DNA from: Sipunculus nudus
Lineage: Eukaryota > Annelida > Sipuncula > Golfingiida > Sipunculidae
Assembly: GCA_026874595.1 (NCBI GenBank)
Contig: CM049306.1
Span: 58,100,019 to 58,164,018 of the forward strand
Direction: 5' to 3'
Length of the DNA stretch: 64,000 nucleotides
Both the position numbers and the translations under genes were made by a program. This document shows, piece by piece, positions 35,777 to 46,312 of the stretch. Below the pieces are notes generated by a model. It made no database searches, had not been told where the DNA came from, and saw nothing but the letters and a program-made list of their open reading frames with translations. Every line of letters starts with the position of its first letter. Within the stretch, counting starts at the first letter, position 1.

Positions 35777-36242
35777 CGGTCGGTCTTTTTACCGAGCGCT
35801 ACCGAGCGTACCGAGCGCTACCGAGTGCTAGCGCTCGGTAGGACTATTTACCTAGCGCTACCCTGGATTCATACCAGGCATTGCTCTGACCCGCGTGGAG
35901 CTACCGAGCGCTCGGTCTTTTTACCGATCGCTTACCCTGCTCTAACTACAGGCAGTGTTCTTACATACTTGGAACTCCCGAGCGCTAGGGACTTTTTACC
36001 GAGCGCCACCATCGCGCACATGACAACTAGTTTTCTAACCGTAGGCCTATTCAGCACAAAACATCATATTCATGTTATTTAGAATAAAGCACAATTCTCA
36101 GTTAGTCCAGCAAACAAAATAAATAACGATGCATATAACTTGGATGATGTCGGATGATTTCTCACCAAACCCTGTAACACCTTTTGCATAAATTGCTTTG
36201 AATGACGGTTATATACCTATATATAAATATGTATGCTGACTA

Positions 36243-36331
36243 CCTATAACGCCATCATCGGAGCCATGGAGAGTGCCGCGATTAGTTATAATAACTTTTT
36301 GTACAATCCATGTAAAATAAATAAGATTATA
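36243..36331 (+). mobile_element. SINE family 2, 3' fragment
   Basis: 'gccat.gagagtgcc', 'ttagttataataact' and 'aatccatgtaaaataaata' match the 3' half of the SINE at 41285-41517. It lies inside the foldback element. Confidence 0.8.
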
Positions 36332-36420
36332 TTTATGTATATATGAAGTTATTTAATGTTATGATATACATACATATAAGTTGGAGATATATATATATGA
36401 ATACATATATTCATGTATCA

Positions 36421-36472
36421 ATATATATATATATATATTATTTAATATTATGCTATATATTTACATATATCA

Positions 36473-36539
<67 letters not shown>
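36421..36539. repeat. (TA)n microsatellite inside the foldback element
   Basis: An AT dinucleotide tract broken once near 36440-36475. Confidence 0.95.
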
Positions 36540-36541
<2 letters not shown>

Positions 36542-36612
36542 GCGAAGGTAAAGATAAACAGTGACTTTTTTAGATAGACTAACTAGACTTACTAGTTTAT
36601 TAACATACGAGC

Positions 36613-36640
36613 TTTCGAAGCACACAGGCTTCTTCGTCAG
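36613..36640 (-). other. Hammerhead-core-like motif, imperfect
   Basis: On the minus strand CTGACGA is followed by one extra A, a GAAGC-ctgtgt-GCTTC hairpin and GAAA. This is the order of a hammerhead core (CUGANGA, stem II, GAAA), but the extra A and the lack of a visible stem I/III make self-cleavage doubtful. The same sequence style occurs at ends of some Penelope-like elements. Confidence 0.25.
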
Positions 36641-36678
36641 GTGGTAATTCAACTACAGACTATAACACGGCTATAACG

Positions 36679-36680
<2 letters not shown>

Positions 36681-36731
<51 letters not shown>
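36681..36731. repeat. (TA)n microsatellite
   Basis: A second AT tract inside the foldback element. Confidence 0.95.
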
Positions 36732-36738
<7 letters not shown>

Positions 36739-37075
36739 GGAGGAAGTGAGAGAGAGCGAAAGAGACAGAGAAAAGATAAAGTGAGCTATACTATATAAAA
36801 TATTTATCCGATATATAAAGGAGAGAGAGAAAAAAAGAAAGAAAGAGAGAGATAGAGAGAAAGAGAGACAGAGAAAGAACCTGAATCAGAGGGAAAAGTA
36901 ACAAAGACCTATACTTTATATAATATTTATTCGAAAATTCGATATAGGCTATATAGGAGAGATAGAAAGAAAGAAAAGAGAGATAAAGAGAGAGATAAAG
37001 AAAAAGGGAGAGGGAAAGAAAGAGAGAGAAAGTAAAAAAAAAAAAAGAGAGAGAGAGAGAGAGAATGATTGTGAA
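36732..37075. repeat. Polypurine (GA-rich) low-complexity tract
   Basis: Mostly GAGA/GAAA with short interruptions, in two similar halves each including 'cctatact.tataaaatatttat.cga'. The 97-codon minus-strand ORF here (F/L/S only) is low-complexity and not a gene. Confidence 0.9.
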
Positions 37076-37517
37076 AGATAACATATATAAGCCTATATTT
37101 ATTCATGGTCTATAAAATTAAACAAATACAATGTAAATAATTGAACATGATTTTTTATGTGTGAATGCATTTGTCATGTGCGCCATGGCAGCGCTAGGTT
37201 AAAAGTCCTTAGCGCTCGGTTGTACCAAGACGTTTGAATTAAGTATGTAAGAACACTATACCCATGTAAGAGCAGGGTAGCGCTCGGTAAAAAGTCCCTA
37301 GCGCTCGGTAGCCCCACGTGGGTTATAGCATTGCCTGGGGTGAACCAAGGGCAGCGCTCGGTAAAGAGACCGAGCGCTCGGTAGCCCCAGGCGGGTCAGA
37401 GCAATGCCTGGTATGAATCCAGGGTAGCGCTCGGTAAAAAGTCCTACCGAGCGCTAGCGCTCGGTAGCGCTCGGTACGCTAGGTAGCGCTCGGTAAAAAG
37501 ACCGACCCCTCTAACGT

Positions 37518-40500
37518 TAGTCTCTATGTCACTTACCCTTATTATCGTTCTTTCAGAACTAGCTGGCCAAGATCAACCGTTTACAACAGAACGGCATGCT
37601 TAATCAGATACACAGTCAGATATCTGACCTTGAAGTACACCAATCATCATACATTCAATACATCTTTGGCAGATGGGCCAGGTTCTATTTGCGAATACAG
37701 CTTTGGGCGGTAACTGGGGACAGGACCGTTTACACCAAGATGGGATTACATGCCATCCAGTCGCAGTAGTTTGTATATTATTCACTAGGTGTCAGACCAA
37801 GTTGGGCAAGGGAAGCTGGTCATCAGTCATGGAAAGGGGAAGCTTCAAGTTGTCCTCCTCTATTTCCCCCTCCACTTTTTTTTAAATTCAGGTGGTGATG
37901 GAAAGGGGGGGGGGGGGGGGAGGGGGGTACCGTATTTTATCACCCTCACCCACAATATCCTTTTAAAGATAATGTTAATTCACAATAAAAAATCACTTTC
38001 TGATATCAACAAGAAAATATATAGATTTTTTTTGGCATCAAATGATTAGATGAAATCGGCGTGATGGCGATTTAAAATTGGTTCCGGTGTTAAGAACCTA
38101 GCCTTTAACTGTTATTTGATTTTAAGTATCTAATTACACAACATATTATAATAAAGAGTTGAACAGTGTTACCTATAAGCTACTAAACATATTATAAGCA
38201 AAGTACATTTTATTTTAAAAAAAAAAACAAAAAATATAAAGAAAATTGAACAATCATGTATACAGACTACAGTATATTCAACTTCAAAAGTAGGCCTCAT
38301 TATTGCAGCTGATTTTACCAAACTATGTAGCAAATGTAACCATACTTTTTAGTGAAAATCTCGGAAACAAAAGCTTGATGCTAGAAAGCAGTGGTAGATT
38401 TTTCTATTTTCTTCAGCCTAGATTTTTAGAAACGTATCCACACCATGTGACAGGGTATCCGCCCCCCCCCCCCCCCCATCACGTCTTCAAGCCCTCCCCC
38501 ATTAAATATATCCCCATCCACTCCAGGTAAAAAGTGTACGAATATTTGTGTGTGTGTGTGTGATTTTACTCTGTATGATTTACACTAAACATTAGGCCTA
38601 CTATACACAAAGCAAAGAAAAAAAATAATAATATTGAAAGGCTCGCAAATGTCTAGTATTTACAAAGGACACATATCTGGTTTCAACAACAAGGCTGTCT
38701 TACTTCATTCAGATGTCTGTAGAAGCGAGATTTCTTTACACAAAAAAAGTTACAGTGTTACAAAACTCATAAAATATAAGTGAACTATATATAGCCTTTA
38801 GAATTGACCGAAAATTATATTGGACTAAGTTTTCGAATCACAAATCCTTCGATGAGCTCTCTGATGACAAATGAGACATTTCTGTGTGGATGTGACACAG
38901 CATGCATGACATTGGGAAAATTTTTCTGCTGCTTTGTAGACCGCAACCATTAACGTTGATATTTAATTATTCATTCAACTCTCTTTAATTCGAATTAGCA
39001 TGGCCGGATTTAAACCAATAGGAAGGCCGTGGGCTAGGACACCTTGCATGGAGGTCCAATTTAATGGCATCTGACCATGAAAAAAAATCCCTTGTTCTCA
39101 AGTAAAGCAATATAACATTGAAAATGCGGGTGTCTGTTAAAAACTGTAATAAGAAAAATTTCGGTCATTTACAGAAACTCGGGGCTCATCATATCCAAAG
39201 GGCAGACACCGTTCAATTTTCCCCAGGAACATAATAAAGGAAAAGAAAAGACGGCCAAAAGACTTTTATGAATTTCATTTTATGCATCTATACCTGTATT
39301 TAACTTGTGTACATTTAACTTTAACATAGAGCCCGGAATTTACACGACTTTAATGTAATTTCCGTGAGCAAAATTATAATTAAACAGAAATCTATTTAAA
39401 AAATAAATGCTAGAGTTAAATTCTTAATGTTATCGCTCGATGAGGAGCGTAATACTGGAAAGAAAGGACCAAACGTTGACTAGTTCATAAATTGAGCCGT
39501 TTGGCAATAAATAACCAGATATAAATAAAGCAAATTAACGAACGCAGCTAGTTCGCTATAGCCCACAGTTCGTGATGTTATTGGCCTGTATTAAGGTTTC
39601 TCAGGAAAAATTGTTCGGAACATTAAACCAATCCTGTATTGACATCCATATTAATGGCTTTCGTTAAAAGTTTGACCTCGGGGCAGCCAGTTTGAAAAAT
39701 AATTTTTAAAGAAGACCCGTTCAGTGGAAAGTCCTATTCCGATAATAGGAAAACCATGTTTGTATTTTGCTGTTCAGGGCACATTCTATATATATAGAGA
39801 TCATGTGATAGTGGTGCTTTATGTAACGGATTTTATGGGTATGTAAAATTGTATTTAATGAATTATTTCTTCATCAGTTACATAATTTAATCTAAGTTTT
39901 AGTACACGCTGACCATAAGCGTCGAAACAAATATATAAACTGGCGGTTTTTAGACGATCTAGGAAATTGAGCTAACATTCAAAATATGGTTACTTAGCAG
40001 ACAACAAAGTGATATCTTTTGTAATTAATATCTTTTGTAATAAAGAGAATGTAATATCATAAGAGAAAGTTGACTATCGAATGTTTGGCTTTGCTAATAT
40101 GGCCTTCATTTAATATCACCTATACAAGTAAGGGAAAAGTCAAACAAAGTTAAATGGAATCCTATTTGACAATTAACATTTCTTCGTAGGCTGAAAATAA
40201 AGAGTTTAATGTGCTAAGAATTAAGTACAAACAATCTTCATGATAAAATTTGATCAATTATTAGCAAAAATTACCCGGTAAACAAGGCTGTTATTAATTT
40301 CTTCATAATATTTGAACACCTACGCTCACATTTTATCAAACGTTTGGTGGCTTGGTGAAAGTTTAGAACATAAGAACAACTAAATTCTGATATGAACAAT
40401 TTTCCTTCAGGCATGTTTATAACATGAGGCGGGCGTGGCTTTATGTTTCTTTTACTTAAAAATCATGCTGATTGACTTATTAAAATGTATGAATCCTTCA

Positions 40501-41284
40501 GGAGAGGGGCAAAGTTTTGAATAACAAGGACAAGAAAAAGGAAGGAGGCTGTGGATAATGGATATCGTAAACGCACAATTCTTGCCAAAATGATATGAAG
40601 TTAAAGTGTCTCGCCACTTCGCCTAAAACAGAAATGACACACGGAAACTAACATTGGCTCCAGTTATAACAATATTTGACCCACATTTTCCATTTTTCTC
40701 AGAGTATGAATATAAAGCTGTCCTAATTGCAACCATCCCGCAACCAACCAGAGCCAACGAAATGATTTACTGCGATCCAGCTGACCCCAGTCCAATTCTA
40801 TGCATATTCTTAATTACACTTTTACTTTTCAAGGTTGCGAGATTTTCATTCTCAAAATCTCAGTAAATTTAAAACAGAAAATGACACACCTTTGCCGGGC
40901 CAGGTTAATCAAAGTACAAAAATAGCGTTATTGACCACAGAACTGCTATTGGGACCCCTTAAGAACCGGACAGCTGAAATATCTTGATTATTGCTTACCG
41001 CTTTTGCTTCTGAATAACATGTAAAGTTCATATCGGTATATTTTCTCCGAGTGTTCTTAATAAGAAATTGGAGTATAGCATACAATAGTTCTACTGCAAA
41101 TGCTGAAACTATCATTCAAGCCAATTTATATAGAACGTATGAATATTAAAAGAAAAATAGGTATAATATATACAATTGTTACGAGCTTCTACACCAGATG
41201 GCAGTGATGAACATCTGCGGTGTAACGTCAATAGTTACTATGGCATTATGAAGGATCATGTTTATGATAAAGGGATACTCTTTT
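37518..41284. other. Intergenic, little recognisable
   Basis: Contains a G-run (37905-37920 plus 37922-37927), a C-run (38462-38477) and a short GT tract at 38549-38562. From about 38.8 kb the sequence is unique-looking AT-rich DNA. A 45-codon open stretch after a TTCTTTCAG acceptor (37555-37690) is noted but unsupported. Confidence 0.45.
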
Positions 41285-41517
41285 AGACAGTCGAGTGGTT
41301 AAACGATCGGCTCCCTCCACTGGCGACCCGGGTTCGAACCCCGGAGTAACTATGAGAATGGGTTGTAGTGGTCCGTCCAAGGTCGGTTTTCTCTGGTTTC
41401 CTCTAAGTCTTCAAACTACCGAACGCTACCATCCGAGCCACGAAGAGTGCCTCATATTAGTTATAATAACTAGTTGTAAAATCCATTTAAAATAAATAAA
41501 GTTTATATTTTTTATTC
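41285..41517 (+). mobile_element. tRNA-derived SINE, family 2
   Basis: The head is tRNA-like: CGAGTGGTTAAACGATCGG (A-box side) and GGTTCGAACCC (41331-41341, a perfect B-box). A body follows with 'ggtcggttttctctggtttcc' (in two parts), and the tail is 'aaaataaataaagttta'. The serine/leucine-type D-arm (GAGTGGTTAA) suggests its source. It is not a functional tRNA: no anticodon stem pairs and no acceptor stem forms. Confidence 0.85.
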
Positions 41518-41869
41518 CTTTACAAATCTTCTTTTAAATTGTTCGTTCTTGACACATATATAATATTAACATATTTTCATTAAAAACAAAATCTTGCCAT
41601 GACACTTGTCATGGCTACTTGTGACGGGTGGTTGATGGCTGGAGATTTATGTGGCAATATGTTTGCTTTCTCCTAGTGTTAATGGGGCTTAGTGGTTGGA
41701 CTCTAATGTGAGGAAACTAGAAATAAAATAATAACCTGCGGCAGGTTAAACCATTAAGTTCGTTTGGGTGAGATCTGATATTCTTAAGTTTTCTCCCTAA
41801 AACAGTCTGGTGCAGTTTCATTTCAAGTTCGGTGTAATGTTTTATGATAAAAAATTCTGTAAGGATCTT

Positions 41870-42260
41870 AAAGGTGCCCATTCACCTACCTTTTGAAAAA
41901 GAATTTATGTGATTTCTGGCTTCCTCTGTGTGTATATTAATGATCTAAGGGTAATTTTTGGTTAAGAAAAGTCCTTATAATACCTTCGTGAAGTATGTAT
42001 GAACTTGCTTATCAACAACATGTTTTTACACATAGCAATGTTGATAAATGGTAAAAACATATTAGCTCAGGTGGTAGGTTGCATATATGCGGAAGTAGAA
42101 AGGTCACTTGTTGTAAAACGCCAGATGCCAGATGCCCTTATTGAATTTGTTATGATTATTTTGGGGGCCCCACATATTGTAAACACGTATATAAAAACAA
42201 AATAAGCAGCCTGTGTACGGTGACATTCACATGGCCATTTTTATAATAGCTCCGAGAGGT
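41870..42260 (+). repeat. Dispersed repeat family, copy 1
   Basis: Collinear with 44590-44960: 'gtatatattaat', 'tatgarcttg.ttat', 'ggtaggttg.atat', 'gaaaggtca.ttgt.g..aaaac', 'gattattttg.gggccccac' and 'aataaaaacaa' recur in order. No ORF is conserved. Family unknown. Confidence 0.7.
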
Positions 42261-42525
42261 TACCTATAGTTAATAAAGGTCATATAGGTGATTTGGCCTC
42301 TTTGAATTTTCACGGACTTCGGTGAACTAAACCTGAGAAAGTGTTTTTCGGTTTATTATGTTTGTCTCCACTCTCCTCATATATAGCGCTCTGCACTATA
42401 GGTATTAGACGCCGTTCTACAGTTTTGGGTGAGCTGCGAATTGCATGGATGCTAATGTTTTGCAATTTAAGCTCTGCAGGATGCGTGTGTTTATAAAACA
42501 TGCACATATGTTAATGATATATATA

Positions 42526-42528
42526 TGT

Positions 42529-42562
<34 letters not shown>

Positions 42563-42606
42563 GACAGAGAGAGAGAGACAGAGACAGAGAGTGTGTGTGT
42601 GTGTTT
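42526..42606. repeat. (GA)n/(GT)n compound microsatellite
   Basis: GAGA with ACAGAG interruptions, ending in (GT)n. Confidence 0.95.
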
Positions 42607-43701
42607 TTTATTCACAAGAAAGATGGTAGAAGCAATTAAATGCCGGCAGTTACTGCTTCTTGCATTCAGACTTGTAGCATATTAATAAGATGATCATATA
42701 TCTACATGTTTTCGGGGAAGCGAAGTCAAAACATCCCTTTAACTATTTTAATACTCCGACACCATAAATGCATGATGATAATTACATGTCTGAGCTTTAA
42801 CTCTCTGACATGGTGATATTTCTTTTTGGCCAATGCGAACTTCTAACGTTTATCAAACCGCTGTGTCCGCCTGGTAACCAGTCCATTAATTATGTGGCAA
42901 CTTTTCTGTTTCGCTAAAACCGTCAGATCTCGAGATGTAAGCTGTGTTGTGACCAAATCAATAAGCACACAAATCCATGAAATTGGTACGCTATATAGGA
43001 CAATTCTTAATACACTCTTTCATAGTGGTGAGGAGACTTTAAACGGTCTAAGCCTTGCTTTATTTGTATAATGCCAAATTGATGTTTCTATACATATATG
43101 GACTTTTTAAACAAACAAACCAAAAAAAAAAAAACATATATACAAGGAGCCTACGTTTGGAGATCAGCAACAAATAGTTTTGAATAGCTTCTCTCAATCA
43201 TCTAACATTTTCGATTTATATCAGAGGAATGCAGTTTATTAATGCAATTTTATCATCTTATTTTATCATATATACTAATGTCCCGAAATTGTGAAATTTT
43301 ACCAAGCCTGTCTAGACATCTGTAAACCATTGTCTTAATGTTCCAGGAAAAGAATTCACAATTATTACTGGTTAATTATTGAATATGATTAAATAGCATA
43401 CACCTAGCGGTTTTTAACTTTACAAAGCGAATATGCATTTCACATGAAGGAAGTCCTTCTCTATTGCTTAATTATCTGCAAGTTCATACCTTCTGAAAGC
43501 TCTGAAAGCACAAGAAGCTAAAATTAGTGACATCTAAGAAAAATGTGCAAGGAATGTTAAAAAGCCTTATTGGTGTTCACCAGCATGCGTTTTTAGATCA
43601 ATATGTCTAAAATATGTGTATGCTAAACAATGCACTAAAAATGGCATTCTCTAAGCCCATCCTGGTCTATCAGTACATATTATTTTCTTTTTGGATACAT
43701 T

Positions 43702-43705
<4 letters not shown>

Positions 43706-43750
<45 letters not shown>
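43706..43750. repeat. (AT)n microsatellite
   Basis: A pure AT run. Confidence 0.95.
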
Positions 43751-43752
<2 letters not shown>

Positions 43753-44589
43753 TTGTATATATATGGTCACAGGAGGTCATGCAAGGTCGAATTGTGCCAG
43801 GTTAACTGGTCGGCAAGAGTGACCGTTCTCACAGGATGAGAGTCAAGTATATATTAAGTGGACTTGATACAAGATATGGCGACCATAGGGGAAGACACAG
43901 GCGCTACTTAAACTCTGCCACGGTAACCTCAAGTGCTCCAGAATCAACTCGCAGATGTATTGAGTGATACCAAAACCGTGCAATGACTCGCCTTCAGATG
44001 CAGACATGCCGCTAATGGATGCGGCTGAACAACTTCCGCCATCTCCTCCATTACCGTATCGAAGAAGATGCAAGTATCGCCGTGTCAGCCTGGAATCTAG
44101 AGATCGGTTATGGGGATTTTTTAGCCTTTATTTTTTATAAAGATACATACGAATGTTTCCTACGTACTTATAAGTCTATTAGATAATTTCGTATAAGCGG
44201 AAGGAATTTCCATAATGATATTTATTTTAGTACAGCAAAGGTATTTTATCATTTTCAGCCCTTGGCATATTTTGACTTATTTAACTTTGATAATCTATTT
44301 ATAAATTATGCGAAACAGAGGTTGAATAGGGGAGGACACTCGACAATATATTGTCGTCGATAGATATTGGGTGTGACATCAAGGTTTCATATTGTATTTA
44401 AAACTCTAAAAGTATTTTTTTTCATTTACTGATGTTACTGACCGGATAGGAAACATCATGGTCAGTTCCGTAGAACAGACTGATCAATGGCTGTTAACGT
44501 GAGGAAAAATATCCATACTCCGTGTACCAGACTATCTTTTCTCAGGCATTTGTCGGATGCCTGTTTTTGCACTCTCATTGTTGGGCCTT

Positions 44590-44960
44590 CCTGCTTATTT
44601 AAAGCCAGCCATATCCAATAACCTTATCTCTAAAATTTGGGTGATCTTTGGTCATCTCTGCGTATATATTAATATATAATTTTGTTAAGAATAGTGACGG
44701 ATGTATGAGCTTGTTTATCTACAAGAAAGTAACCTAAGGTGGGTGGTTGTATATGTACGGGAGTTGAAAGGTCAGTAGTTGCAAAACACTCTAAGCCAAT
44801 TTCTGGGTCATATGACTTGGCACCAGACGTCCTTCATCAATGTGCTTAGATTATTTTGTCGGCCCCCCACTTGTTATAATTATGTGAATAAAAACAACGA
44901 ACAACCTTTTTGCGGTGGGATCGACATTTTCTGGCCTATTGTTAAAAAGGTCTAAAGGAT
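44590..44960 (+). repeat. Dispersed repeat family, copy 2
   Basis: See 41870-42260; roughly 65-70% similar by eye. Confidence 0.7.
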
Positions 44961-45711
44961 ATTAATTCAGATATCGGAATAGGCATCTTTCATGTCGAAT
45001 ATACAACCAACAATAAATAACAATGTAATAGGACGAACAGAGAACACTTGCCTTTCTTGGTGATTCTTCACATCCTATGTTTATTTTCAAATGAACAAGA
45101 TAATGAGACAAGATAATGAGTGTTTATCTAATTGACCAGATAAAAAACAAGTCCTTTATTCGCTGATACGCATTCGTAAACACGGCAGGTAATTGCACTG
45201 CGTTTTCCCTTGTCACGGAGCCTGACATTGTATATACACCAAGTACGTACGTCAGTTCAGTCTTGGTCAGGACAACGTTTTCCCATGACCCAAAAAAGAA
45301 GTCCTTTGGGTAAAAAGTACAGCAGTGGATATAAGTCGCGTGTCGCGGTAAGGTCACACACTCCCACTAACAGGAATTTCTAAGTGTCTCTCCGTACTCT
45401 TGAGATTAGCTGTTCTAACTTTTTTTTTCCCTGTCCACACATATTATGCAGCATATTTTACTACATATTTATCTGTCTGGTACCCCGATGAGTGAAAATT
45501 CGCATCTGTGTTTCACAAACTTTTACAACTATTGTCACTTCCCTGTACATCTAAAATAACCCGGCCATATTCAACAGACCCACAGATGTCTCTAGGCCTA
45601 CAGTATTAACCTCTATAAGATCCCAGTTTTACTATGAACAGATATAGCACAAACGTACGTACTTAAAAGAAATCTTTAGTTCTGTACCCGAAAACCTGTA
45701 ACACTGCATGT

Positions 45712-46301
45712 TGTTACAGATGTCTCTTTTATTGTATGTGTATGTGCAGCGCTAGCATTGGCCGTTGCTATGACGACATAGCCCGGCCAACGCGTGGGGT
45801 CTCACGTGTAGACAGCGGCCATGCTAGTCTGGGGCTTTCTCGCCTGGCCTTGCCGGGTCGGCCCACGTGCGAACCCTGATATGTGGAAACACATCTATGT
45901 TGTTCCAGATGGTTCCTGTAACGCGTTTATACTGTGTATCATGTTAGGTTCTTTGGATTGTTCGAGAAATGGAAATTTCGCGGCTTGAGGTGATAGTTAT
46001 AAATAAGGGGGCTGAGTTTAGAGCCGACAGAAGAGAGGAGAGAAATATTCAAGCGGACGCAGAAGCGTGTAAGTCAGTTGTGGACCTTTTTCCGATAAGT
46101 GCAGAAATTATAGATTTTCTTCTAAATTTGTGACGGATCTTATATGGTCTTCAGTTTGTCCTCGGGATTATAACAAAAACTTCACTTTGGGATTACAACG
46201 GAATGATTTTGTGAATGAACTGAACTGTTATTCTCTGAGAAGATTTAATTGAACTGTTCATCTTGGTTGTACGTTATAAAGGACTTTTTTTCGCTGTGAC
46301 A
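45712..46301 (+). mobile_element. Possible solo LTR or LTR remnant
   Basis: A 590-bp block begins TGTTACA and ends TGTGACA. It is CpG-rich in its first third (45770-45860), with TATAAATA at 45998-46005 followed by a purine-rich start region. TGGTATC (46306-46312), like the first bases of an initiator-Met primer-binding site, lies four bases after it. No gag or pol ORF and no second LTR are seen, so this could also be a cellular TATA promoter. Confidence 0.4.
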
Positions 46302-46312
46302 GTGGTGGTATC

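Larger units (their letters stand above)
35777..37508. mobile_element. Foldback (FB/MULE-like) element with palindromic subrepeats
   Basis: The left arm 35777-36024 and right arm 37173-37508 are inverted repeats: the outer ends read CGGTCGGTCTTTTTACCGAG and, from the right, GGGTCGGTCTTTTTACCGAG. The arms consist of ACCGAGCGCT units, many forming the perfect palindrome ACCGAGCGCTCGGT. The alignment continues to GCGCACATGAC at the inner limit. The right arm has one additional unit of about 85 bp. Exact 9-bp target duplications (CTCTAACGT) flank it. Long inverted repeats built from short subrepeats plus a 9-bp duplication match the FB / Mutator-like group. The interior (36025-37172) has a SINE fragment, (TA)n blocks and a polypurine stretch but no transposase. 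Confidence 0.9.

Noticed and set aside
36791..37084. 97-codon L/S/F-rich minus-strand ORF
   Set aside because: Low-complexity translation of a polypurine tract.
37555..37690. Internal coding exon after the TTCTTTCAG acceptor
   Set aside because: 45 open codons (TSWPRSTVYNRTACLIRYTV...) but no donor, no homology recognised and a stop inside.
41285..41356. tRNA gene
   Set aside because: The A- and B-boxes are present but acceptor and anticodon stems do not pair; it is the head of a SINE.
43843..44073. 76-codon minus-strand ORF, G/S-rich and of higher GC content
   Set aside because: It reads somewhat protein-like, but another frame is equally open, there is no splice context and no family is recognised.
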